Both the position numbers and the translations under genes were made by a program. Below the pieces are notes generated by a model, which made no database searches, was not told the origin of the DNA, and saw only the letters and a list, made by a program, of their open reading frames with translations. 64,000 nt of DNA from Cryphonectria parasitica EP155. Lineage: Eukaryota > Ascomycota > Sordariomycetes > Diaporthales > Cryphonectriaceae. The stretch is taken from assembly GCF_011745365.1 (NCBI RefSeq), contig NW_024468917.1, forward strand, positions 1,860,001 to 1,924,000, read 5' to 3'. Position 1 is the stretch's first letter; each line of letters starts with the position of its first letter. Positions 11,704-21,765 of the stretch are shown piece by piece.

Positions 11704-12424
11704 GATCCGCTTTCCTTACTCTCATATCATCTGGACAGCATCTCCCCGCATCGCGAGAGAGAGCCTGTCATTCCCATCACCTATCCAAGTCTCCTTTTCC
11801 ATTACCTGTACTCAACCCAGGACCAATCCGTCATATCTCTCTACTACCAAGCATCTTCGTTCTCCTCTCTTGTGGAGACTGGTCCTTCCGAAAGAGATCT
11901 TACCACTGCAGCCAGCTCTCCATTCTCGTCACTCTAGCATCTCCTCGGAGTACTCGGCTTTGAACTCAGCAGCTCTAGCGAAGGGCAAGGTCGATGTTAG
12001 CACTGTTTCACAACAGACTGTCGGCTTGTGGAACGGAGGGTACTTCTGCTCGTCGTTCTCCTTTCTTTTTCTTCGTGTGGATGGCATCAGAGTAGTTTTG
12101 CAAGGATTTATTTTTGTTCAAGGACGACCGAAACATTCAAGCACCTTTGTTGTGGCCAGCGAGCATAATCAAGATTTGTTGGACAGATGCATTGTCGTCT
12201 AGGATAGCAATACCAGATCCGTTGAGACGCAGAGTAAGCGAGCCTCAAGGCTCTAGGGGTTCATTGAACGGTCTACGCTAGACGGGGGCAAATAATACGG
12301 TTGTTTGGTTGAGAACTCCTTTCTGTGTCGTGGGTCTATTGAACGGTCGTATTATATGCGTCTAAACTTGAAGCTCAAAGGCTTGCCGGTCGATGTAGTG
12401 CCTCGCCAAAGCGTCTATGGCGTC
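11704..12424. other. Convergent 3' flanks of the MAPKK and HAD genes
   Basis: Two genes converge on this 0.7 kb region, which should hold both 3' untranslated regions. A plus-strand frame at 11870-12202 has no recognisable similarity. Nothing else is apparent. Confidence 0.55.
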
Positions 12425-13392
12425 TCAAAACTCTCGTCCCTTGAACCCCTCTTCTAAGATTCCAATCAGCTCATCCAGCCGCGATATCACTACATCTGTG
12501 TGCTCGTGCTCTACGAGATGCTCATTGGCAGAATTAACAAGCAGCACCGTCGCAGCGCCAGATTTCCGACCAGCCGTCATGTCATCGATCGAGTCGCCAA
12601 CCATAATCAGCCCGCTCGCATCAGCGTCTCCTGCAACACCTCTTGCATCGCTCGGAACAGCCTCGCTGTACTTCTCCCCCTGCGCGTCTACACGGATCCT
12701 CTCCCCATCCAGCACTGCCGCCTTTCGACCTGATGACCCCTCCTTGGTGAGCCCCCAGCTCGACGCAATGTGCAGGATACCTGCTGGGTCCGGCTTCGGC
12801 GGCCTGAACTCGCGCGTGACGATGGGGTGGAAAGCTTCGACCTCAGACAGGAACTTAGTGAGCAGGTGGTTCACGGGGGTGTCGAAGTTGCGAGTACAAA
12901 TGCCCTTCGGGATGCCGCGGTCATCGAGGTAGGTCATCAGCTGGACGAGGCCCGGCTGGGGTTTCTGAGAAGCCATAGCTGTGCGTTCTATGTCGCGGAT
13001 GGCCTCCATCGCCTGCTCGCGGGCCTCAGGGGTCGGGAGCGAGTAGACGTGCTCTAGGATGTCGGTCTTCTTGGTGATGTTGAGGGCCTTGCGCATCTCG
13101 GCGAACATGTAGTTCTGAGGTTGGCTATGGGCGGGTGAATGGTCAATTTATGTGTCGCACAAGCCATTGTGTATCTGAACATCCAAACACTTTCTCCTGT
13201 TTTGCAGATGTGAGAAAGACTCACCACAAGGTCCCATCCACATCAAAAACGATTCCCTATGTGATCATATTCATTAGACAAAGGACGAACGAAAGGTGAG
13301 AAGCCATTCCCCACCCTCAGTTTGGGCAGATGACTGCCGGCCGTGGACCCAATCTTTAGGGGTGCAAATTGCCTTCTCGATCTTGAAGCCAT
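12425..13392 (-). CDS. HAD-superfamily phosphatase (YOR131C-like)
   Basis: Predicted phosphatase of the haloacid dehalogenase superfamily. Exons 13392-13315, 13256-13225 and 13124-12425 give 269 residues. Motif I is DVDGT with the nucleophile at D31 and general acid at D33; motif II threonine is T114 in ICTRN; the motif III lysine is K147 in PPKPDP; motif IV is GDSIDD (213-218). The spacing has a helical cap after motif I, as in phosphoglycolate phosphatase-like members, and the closest match I recall is yeast YOR131C; the substrate is unknown. The start at 13392 is preferred over ATGs at 13401 and 13413 because it has G at -3 and yields the family's usual N-terminus. The first donor (GTGGGG) is weak, so the exon 1 boundary is the least certain part. 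Confidence 0.85.
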
Positions 13393-14186
13393 GACGGACA
13401 TGAACCTGCGCATGAGGGCTCTGATGAGAAGACGATATCGAGGTAGTCCGGCCGAGGCAAGGTCAGAGTGCAAAGTTAAAGCGTCACCACACGAGATGGC
13501 TTCGTCGACCTTGTGTGACCACCGCGGTAATGAGTTTTTCCTCTCTCTTCGATGCTGTTGCTACTTCCCAGTGGTCTTGTGACATCAAATGTCTAAGATA
13601 TGGACAGAATTTGTGGATGAGCGTGCACGTATCAGTCTTTTTGGTTGTTTAAAAGGGGGGAATGGTCCGTTGTGATCATATCGCCTTGGTACGTACTATC
13701 CATTACTCATTGGAGGTTTCTCTTGTCGCCTCAATTAGGCAAGTTTAAACTGCTATCATAGAAAGCTCCGTAGTACGCCTACTGTGTGGAAAAAGCAGCT
13801 TCCAGGCCCGGGCCATTGCTAACGGCTCCAACGTTGGGCAGGGATGCAGCCCAGCCCTTTCTCCCCACATCTCACATCGTTGAACCTTGGCCTGCTTGGG
13901 TGGCCAGCGGGTTGCAACCACAAGGCCAGCGGTCCGTCGTCATCCGTGTGGGTCCTCTACCTGTCTCTGCTGCTCCAATGCTCTAAAATCAGAACGTTGG
14001 ACTCCTCTTGCCTCCTGCATTCTTCGCGCGTAAGACAACACGCGAACCTGCGCAGGCTCCAGCACCAAAATCGAGCTCATGTTCCTCCGAGAGAACATGA
14101 GTGATCTCTGCTTCCTCTTTATGCAGTCTTTTGGCGATGTTTTTGTACACAGTTTTGCAGACTGGCTTAGGTAGCAAGCAAGAACA
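13393..14186. other. Divergent promoter region, HAD gene and BRE4-like gene
   Basis: This 0.8 kb region separates two divergently transcribed genes and presumably contains both promoters. I see no coding frame or clear TATA box. Confidence 0.5.
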
Positions 14187-17100
14187 ATGAGCACCTCGTC
14201 ACCATCAAACTCTCCCTCGTCGCCATCCGGCCCTTGGCGACGGCCACCCTTGAGAAGCGTAGGTCCTCGTCTGCTTATACCTGTTACTACTTTTCTGCTT
14301 CTTGTTTCTACTTCTCCAGTCGCCTCCACGACAGATCACTAAACTCTTGTGGCTTGACTACACAACAGAAGCTTCGAAATGGCACCTTCATCGATCCCCA
14401 GACAGGCGAGCGCTCACGTCGCCAGTTTACCCTCCGCCACACCGAGACGGGCGACAGCGAAAACTCCAACCACGCCGTACCCTACTTCTCCCGCGAGAAC
14501 TTCTCTGGGCACGTGGACGCTCTGATGCACAAGTCCAAGGTCGTCGCTGCGCACTCGTGGGAATGGCTGCTGAGCCCAGCTGGACGCGGCGTCCTCAAGT
14601 GCACGCTCGCGTACTCACTGGGGAGCCTGTTTACACTGTGGGCGCCGCTCTCGGACTTCTTGGGTAAGCCGGACGGCAAACATGTTGTTGCGACGATCAC
14701 GGTCTACTTCCATCCCGCGAGGACGGCAGGCTCGATGATCGAAGGGACTCTCATCGCTATAGTGGCAGTGATTTACGCCGAGATTGTGTCCATCGCTTCA
14801 ATGGCCACTTCGGTTTTCTTCGGCTCTACCCTGCATATGGTCGCGTTGGCATATATCCTCGTCTTGCTCATCTTTGTCGGGGGAGCATTTGGGTTTCTGG
14901 GGTGGGTAAAGCAGAGGTTAAACAACCCACTGGTCAACGTCGGGAGCACTCTCGCCTCCTTGTCCATGATCAGTGTCCTGACCAAGGAGAACGCAGTGCA
15001 GGATCACATCTTCTCGAACCTGAAGATTGTCCAGGTCCTGAAGATGCTGGTTTGCGGGACCATTATAACTATCGCAGTCAATCTTTTGTTGTGGAGAACG
15101 TCTGCCCGCACACAGCTGCGAGAGAGCATGACGAAGGCCTCGCAGTCCCTGGGAGACATGCTGGGGATGATCTCTCACGGATTTTTGAGCGGCGCTGAGG
15201 AAGAGATGCTCACATCGGACTTCAGAAAAGCTGAGAAGGCATACGACACCGCGTACGGGAAGATGTCGAAGAACCTGAGAGAAGCCAAGTTCGAACATTA
15301 TTTTGTCGGCGATGAGAAGATTTACCAGCTAGACAAGGCGGTTTACAAGTCCATGGAGAACCTGGCCCAGTCTATCAGAGGCCTGAGAAGTGCAGCAAAC
15401 ACACAATTCGTGCTGCTGAAGGAGCCAGCAACGGAGCCGGGGTCTGGGACGGTGTCTCCGGCACAGTTGCTGTCGCCCTCGCTGCATCGGACTTCCTCGA
15501 TAACCTTCAGACTTCAGCCGACACTATCAGCTATCGACGAGGACTCGGATGAGAGCGAGGAGGATCAGGCTGTTAGAGGAAGAAGCCCGAGTAGTGCACC
15601 CACGTTTCGTTCGCCGTCTGACATTTTCGATCTCTTCATCGCTTTGTTGGGTCCGTCGGTGAAGTCCTTGGCTTTCACATTGTCGGAAGTCCTTAAGGAG
15701 CCTCCTTTTGGAGAGGCACCAAATTACGATATCACGATTAATGACACCTTTCGACGAAGTCTCCTGGATGCTGTGTCACTGTTCAACCAAAACCGAGCGA
15801 AAGCTCTAGAGGAGCTGTACAAGACGATCGAGCTGGGGCGACCAAGGTCGGAAAAAATCAAGGCAGACTTCGAGGAGGTCGCCGCCGCTTGCGGACACTT
15901 CAGCTTTTCCCTTCAGAGTTTCGGCGAGGAGATGAGCAAGTATTTGGATGTGCTAGACGACCTCAAGTATGCCTCTGAGCACAAGAAGCAGAGCTGGCAA
16001 TTCCTCGCCATTTGGAAGCAAATTCACCTCCGCCAGATTCAAACTCCCCTCCTACCCTTCGAGGTGGAGCGAGAGCCCATGGTGCGACCCATCCGAAAGT
16101 CGCAAATGCCTCGTGGGATTCCAGATCAAATGGTCTCGCGTCGCGATACCTTCAGCTGGGAGGCGGAGCCTCAAGCCAGCCACACCGCCAAGAAAATCTC
16201 AACGGAAGTCTTGAAATTCTTGCGTTTTTTGGGCAGAGATGATAGTAAGCTTGAAACCCTACGATGCAGGTCCTACGGAAAGGTAGCTAACCAAATCCTT
16301 TTACAGTCCGCTTCGGAATTAAAGTCGGGTTCGGCGCCATACTCTGGGCCATGCTCGCCTTTCTCCCTGAGACCAAGCCTATTTATATGCACTGGCGAGG
16401 CGAGTGGGGTCTGCTATCTTTCATGATTGTCTGCTCCATGACGGTTGGCGCCGCGAATACCACAGGCACAGCCAGATTTCAAGGGACACTCTCTGGGGTC
16501 TTCTTTACCCTCATCAACTGGAATGTCAGCCAAGGCAACGGTGTGGCACTGCTCTTCCTTGGCGCCATCGTAGCCTTCATCAGCTTCTATATTACCATCG
16601 TGCAGAACAAGGTATCTTTCGGGCGGACAACCCTCCTCGCATACAACGTTTCTCTGCTTTACGCCTATCTCATTGCCAACAAGGTAGAAGATGACGACGA
16701 TGACGAGGGTGGGACTACTCCCTACATTGGCGAGATCTGCCTGCACAGAGCCCTTGCTGTCACGGCGGGTATCATCTGGGGTCTCGTCGTGTGTCGACTC
16801 ATCTGGCCCATTTCAGCGCGCAAGAAATTTCGCGAAGGCATCTCCGTCCTATACCTACAAATGGGTCTTATTTGGAAACGAGGCCCCCTCGCCATCCTCC
16901 TGCGCAGTGACTGCTCGCGCTCATACCTCAGGTCCGGCGAACAGGCCGCCTTGCACCGCTATGCATCTCGCCTCGAAGTCTTCCGCCAATCCGCCATGTC
17001 CGAATTCGAACTCCGTGGGCCATTTCCTAGTGAGGCGACCGGCCGTATCATGCACAGCACAAACCGACTTCTCGATGCGTTCTACGCCATGAGCCTCGTG

Positions 17101-17682
17101 ACACAGCGGCGAGGCCAATTGTCTGATGGCGAGAAAGCTCTATTGCTATTCACGGCTAAGGAAAGGGCGGTCCTGTGCGAGCGCATCTGCCACGTCTTCC
17201 AAGTTTTGGCAAGCTGCTTGATGCTCGAGTATCCCCTTACGGATGCGATACCGAGCGTCATGGGCACGAGGGACCAACTGCTGGGAAAGATATTCCAATT
17301 CCGAAAGGAGCATGCTGCCGCCCTACGAGAAAAGCGGGATGCAGAGGTTGCAGAACAAAGCGAGTCTGCCGTTGTGGCTGGCCCGACCAATGCCTCCAGC
17401 GAGAGCGTGAATGGCGATCATCCCCCAGCTGGGCCAGTCTCCACATCTATCACCATTGCTAAACGTCGTGGTAGTGGCGGTAGCAGCACCAAGAGGCCGG
17501 CGGGGCACTCGACACTGAGCGGCAGCCTCGCAGGCCAGGTGCAGGTCGAGGAGAGGGACTACGCCCTACTATATGCATACGCGCTTGTCACTGGTCAGGT
17601 TGCGGAGGAGCTCAAAACCGTCAAAAAAGAAGTCGAGGCTCTGTTTGGAGTGCTGGACGAGGAGGCACTTTTGTTGCAGTAG
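14187..17682 (+). CDS. BRE4-like multi-pass membrane protein (aromatic acid exporter/FUSC type)
   Basis: Large integral membrane protein related to the brefeldin A-sensitivity protein Bre4 and to the aromatic acid exporter/FUSC fold. Exons 14187-14258, 14369-16244 and 16307-17682 give 1107 residues. There are two membrane blocks, each of about five or six hydrophobic segments: the first at roughly 95-260 (from GVLKCTLAYSLGSLF) and the second at roughly 650-810 (from FGIKVGFGAILWAML). Between them lies a soluble helical domain with an acidic serine-rich linker (DEDSDESEEDQ). The C-terminal domain ends with a coiled region before the stop. Two membrane blocks around a soluble domain is the family's expected layout. 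The transported substrate is not known. Exon 1 is short; its acceptor at 14368 was chosen because nearer AGs (14319, 14334) put the frame out. Confidence 0.85.
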
Positions 17683-18264
17683 AATGGGCGAACTGGTCAA
17701 CGGGTTCAGGGACAAAGATGGAAATTTGGCTCAACGTGCTTGGAGTCCGGGAATTGGAAAATAAGAGATGGAACGCAAAACATGTTGTCTCTCTATCATG
17801 GACACGATAGCGGTTTGGAATTCTGTCTTTTCATCACCGAGCACGGTGTTTTGGTCGTTTCTTGTTTCCTACTTATTTCAGGTGTGACTTCAGGTGGAAT
17901 TTTTTATTTTTATTTTCCTTCTCACAGATTGAGATTAGTGACTGGGATCGAATACCTCTTGCGTTTGCGCGGACTACTTTTATATGCACCTGCGATTGAG
18001 ACCTGTAAGGGAAGGCAGTACTTCTTTCCAGGTTGTTTAAGGGGGGTACAAATGTTCATATCGGTTCACAGATTTATTCTCTCTCTCTCACCCCCCCCCC
18101 CCCCCCAACGACCCTGCGGTGATAAGTGATTAAGAATTCTATGCCATTCTGAATCCTACGTCTTACCTGGCCTACCGACTTGACTCCTTTATTGGCCAAG
18201 CAATCGTCCGGCTGACAATGCAATTGCCTGAACTCGCTCCGGCTAGGCTAGCTCTTTTCATCGT
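17683..18264. other. Convergent 3' flanks with a poly-C tract
   Basis: The BRE4-like and ankyrin-like genes converge here. The region is rich in T with a CT run leading into 16 consecutive C residues at 18091-18106. No gene is visible. Confidence 0.6.
18091..18106. repeat. Poly-C tract, 16 bases
   Basis: Sixteen consecutive C residues follow a short CT repeat in the space between two convergent genes. Confidence 0.9.
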
Positions 18265-19764
18265 TTACTTAGACAATGCATCAAGCTTCAGCAGGATACG
18301 GCGGATGGCCTCCTCCCTAGTGCTTGAGGTAGACTTGAAATACTTATCCAGCCGCTTCGACTTCGCCAGGCACCACCTCAGCTTGTTGATCAGGTGCGCC
18401 TCGAGGCAGACGCCCTCGTGACCCAGCAGGCACTCAAGGAAGTCCAGATCGAGCGTCCCATCGCTCGGAAATCTCGGTTTAGAGATCATCTCGGACTCGG
18501 GCCACAGTATGTAGTACTCGAAACAGGACTCGATGAGACTGGTGATCTGCTCTGGCAGGATCTTTTTGCCGTGCTGCTCGTGCTCGACCATGGCCCTGAT
18601 GAGCGAGATGGACGAGAGCCTCTGGGCCAGGGACATGTCACAATACCAGTGCATCGCGGCCATGGCGAAGCCACTCCCCCAGCCCTTTGGCCCGCGCGGG
18701 GTCCAGAAGTCGACCCCCTTCTGGACGAGGTGGATCTTGACCTTGACCGAGGCGCCTGGATCACGGAGCATCCTGTGGAGGATGTTCGTGTTGTTGATGT
18801 CAAGGGTGTCGAGAGCGAGTCCCCGTTCCTCGAGGAGGTCCAGGACGAGGATCATGTTATCACCCACATCAATTTCCCTGAAGATTTGTTGCAGAATTGG
18901 GTTGAAACCCAGCTCCACGCTGAGGAGATCTGGGAACCGGTCAAGAAACAGGCCGACTACGGCGACGTCTGCGGCTGTGAACGTGGTCTCCACGGCCAGC
19001 CCCACGTACCGCCACATGCTGCCTTCGGGCCATGCCTGGATGAACGCCTCGCTGTGCGGGCCTTTGAGCAGATAGTCGACGATGTCTACCGATCCAGCCA
19101 CGATGGCAGCCTCCATGATGTCGAAAGGGATGGAAAGATCGAGCACCGGGAGGGTGACCGTGGCCTCGCGCTCGGGGACACCGGGCTGAATCATCTTGAA
19201 GATCTCCAGGTTGTTCGCAGCGGCCGCCAGGGCCAACGGACTTGGAGTGGGCTGCTTGGGCCCCTTGTCCAAGAACTGCATCCGGCTGCCAGGGATGATG
19301 CTCCTGAGGCGTGATATGCCCGTGTTAAGGACGGCTGTGGAGCCAGCCTCGACGGCGAGACGGGCCACTTGGACGTCGCCCTTGCGGATCGCCCAGTCGA
19401 GCGCTGACTCTGTTGATTTTAGCAAATAGGGTGCTGCGTAGGGAAACTGTTTCATCGCATCGCCGTGGCCCCCGTGGTGGCAATGGTAGCCGCTGACCTG
19501 GCATCTGAGGGCGGCGCGACAGCCCGGGTGGTCAAGGATGTAACTCACCAGGTCATGGTTCTCCTCAGCAGTCTCGGCCTCAATTTCGACGTCGCGAATG
19601 TAGATCAGCTTGCGGAGAATGTGGTAGTTGGCGCCGCAGGTGAGCATGAGCGAGAGGATGTCTCCTGGACGGAGCGTTCGGGCGACTTCGTAGAACACGT
19701 CGGGTATCAGCAATGGAGGTTTTGGGTCTCCCGTGGCCATGGATGATGAGTGGCGTTTGTTCAT
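18265..19764 (-). CDS. Ankyrin-like repeat protein with F-box-like N-terminus
   Basis: A single 499-codon exon without introns. Residues 15-55 (LLIPDVFYEVARTLRPGDIL followed by a leucine-rich helix) resemble a degenerate F-box. The rest contains weak ankyrin-like units, for example ALDWAIRKGDVQVARLAVEAGS, PLALAAAANNLEIFKMI, DIMEAAIVAGSVDIVDYLLKG and TNILHRMLRDPGASVKVKIHLV. No catalytic motif is present, so a role in protein-protein contact or ubiquitin ligase recruitment is inference. Such lineage-variable ankyrin proteins are abundant in filamentous ascomycetes. The ATG at 19764 opens the frame; a second in-frame ATG eight codons later is possible. A TATA-like sequence lies about 90 bp upstream. 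Confidence 0.8.
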   Translation of the reverse strand: MNKRHSSSMATGDPKPPLLIPDVFYEVARTLRPGDILSLMLTCGANYHILRKLIYIRDVEIEAETAEENHDLVSYILDHPGCRAALRCQVSGYHCHHGGHGDAMKQFPYAAPYLLKSTESALDWAIRKGDVQVARLAVEAGSTAVLNTGISRLRSIIPGSRMQFLDKGPKQPTPSPLALAAAANNLEIFKMIQPGVPEREATVTLPVLDLSIPFDIMEAAIVAGSVDIVDYLLKGPHSEAFIQAWPEGSMWRYVGLAVETTFTAADVAVVGLFLDRFPDLLSVELGFNPILQQIFREIDVGDNMILVLDLLEERGLALDTLDINNTNILHRMLRDPGASVKVKIHLVQKGVDFWTPRGPKGWGSGFAMAAMHWYCDMSLAQRLSSISLIRAMVEHEQHGKKILPEQITSLIESCFEYYILWPESEMISKPRFPSDGTLDLDFLECLLGHEGVCLEAHLINKLRWCLAKSKRLDKYFKSTSSTREEAIRRILLKLDALSK

Positions 19765-21765
19765 GGTATCGTCTTGGACACAAGATATTTTCTGTGAATT
19801 TGTTGGTGATTACTGGTTGTGAGGATGAAGGGAAGGTCTCCGAGCGATCTCATATATATAGGAGTATACCAGCTGTGAGATTCATTGAAACTATAGCCCT
19901 GTATATGAGTGACTCGGCTGCCAAAAGCCAGATGCCTTGCGCAAACAAGGCTGTTGCCCTGAACCAGGACAATGCTGCTTTGGTGACAGTAGGCGGTAGT
20001 AGTAACGGGAAAAGCAGTTCTGTTCAGATATACAAACAAACAATAGTACTTTCCCCCAATGGCAAAACTCGTGAGCCCGGCACACCACAGCTTTGTCTTC
20101 ATACATGTCATCTCATCGCCTTGTTATGTCCGTGACAACCTGATTGTGCGGTCTTTCATTGTTTTCCCGTCGCACCAGCTCCCATCTTGCCTCCAAATCT
20201 GGGCATCTTTGAGACGTAACAGATCGTGCCTGCATAGAATTAGAAAATAGAAACTAGTAGTTGAAGAGACATTGGAGCTTACTGTGGTAATATGCGTTCT
20301 TCAAAACGAAAGTGGCCGTTAATCTCAAGATAGACTCACAAAGACTCGCTTCCCAACTCAAAATACTTGGTTTTAATTTTTCATATTTCACACCATAACC
20401 AGATGGGAGTCAGTGTCCTCTTCTTGTAAGAACAAGCAGCCTCTCTCCTAGACAGAAAGACGTCGTACGGATAGAGGTTGTCAAATGTCTGGTTGACTGT
20501 TGGAAGCAGCCCTTTAGAGTAGGAAGACCTAATCAAGGCAAAACATTTTTACAGAGTCAGCGCCGTCAGCATTCTAGGACCCTGTTTCACCCCTGGAGCA
20601 TTCCGTCAGCCTTACCAGGCAGAGGTGAATGACTCCTGTGAGGAGGCATGCTGGCAGAGCTAAGGTGGTCAGCCGACGTGATGCCACAGTTTGATCAGTA
20701 ACACGTTCTGATACGATCCGAGACCCTATGGATATATTCATTCTCTTCATAACGTCTTGTAGGTGTGGTCCCTGGTGGGATGTGATGGAGTGGTGACCAT
20801 GGCACAATATGGTGTGCGTGGCATTCCAACTTCAGAGCCGCGCGTCACCCTTTGACGTCCATAGTGGAAGGGATATGTCCTGGAGGGCGGAGCACTGTTT
20901 GATGCTGCAGGGAATCTAATCAAGATCTTGAAGGATGCCAGATTGCAGTTGTCAAGATGGCGGGAGAGCATAATCGCCAAGATGTCGATTATCGGTTTTC
21001 CCCCACCGCCCCCCCCTTCCTTGGTGACTTGAACTTGGCAAAGATGCTGGAAGATCCGAGGTGGCTCACTCATGATCAGAAAAGGTGAAGAGCGTGTACC
21101 AAAGTACCACAGGTAAAGGGTGATGAGTGTGTTGTTAGGCTGGCATTGAGATTCCAGGGCTAACTCAGCAGTGAGGACAGGGGTGAACCCTTGGATTGGA
21201 ACACAGTGCTGGGGTGGGGGCCGGAGGGTGCAGCGTAGCAGGGGGCGCCTCAGCGCAGCAGGGGCCCAGCAGCACGGAATCAACCCTAGCAACGTGCGGA
21301 AGCTAGTCCCGTCCTGTCAGGGGCGTGCATTGTGCGGTGACACGAGCTGTCATAAAACGAAACGTTTCCTGAACCCTTCATTACCATTGATTACTGCCTA
21401 CCTTTTTAATAGTAGACCTTCTTCAGTGTCACTCGTTCCACGTTCGCCAGTCCTTTCCTCCACCTGCGTAGCTCATGCTCTGCTTGACCACCCTCGTACA
21501 CTGTGCTGGGGTCAATCTCCTTGAATCACTTGCCATACAAACCGCCTAAGACAGCTTCCCAGCATTCCACGACACTCTCGTCAAAGATCTGCAGCCTTGC
21601 GTCAGGGGGACGAGGTGCCACAGCCTCGTGTTTCGACCGTCTGTTCACCTCTCCTAGCAGGCTGCTGCGTTCCTTGGCGACCAATGGAGCTTTGCGACTA
21701 CCGAACACTACTCCAGATCTTCTACGCCCGGTGGAACTAAACAGTGCCAACTGTCAGTTGACATC
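19765..21765. other. Divergent intergenic region, ankyrin-like gene and OSBP gene
   Basis: This 2 kb region holds the promoters of two divergently transcribed genes. A minus-strand frame at 20747-21292 (181 codons) is the longest open frame but includes a glycine run made by a poly-C tract and lacks recognisable similarity, so I do not call it. No RNA gene is apparent. Confidence 0.55.
19853..19860 (-). promoter_or_regulatory. TATA-box candidate of the ankyrin-like gene
   Basis: An uninterrupted TATATATA lies about 90 bp upstream of the ATG at 19764, a usual position for a TATA box with a short leader. Confidence 0.45.

Noticed and set aside
20747..21292. 181-codon minus-strand frame
   Set aside because: Contains a glycine run from a poly-C tract and otherwise random composition; it lies in a divergent promoter region.
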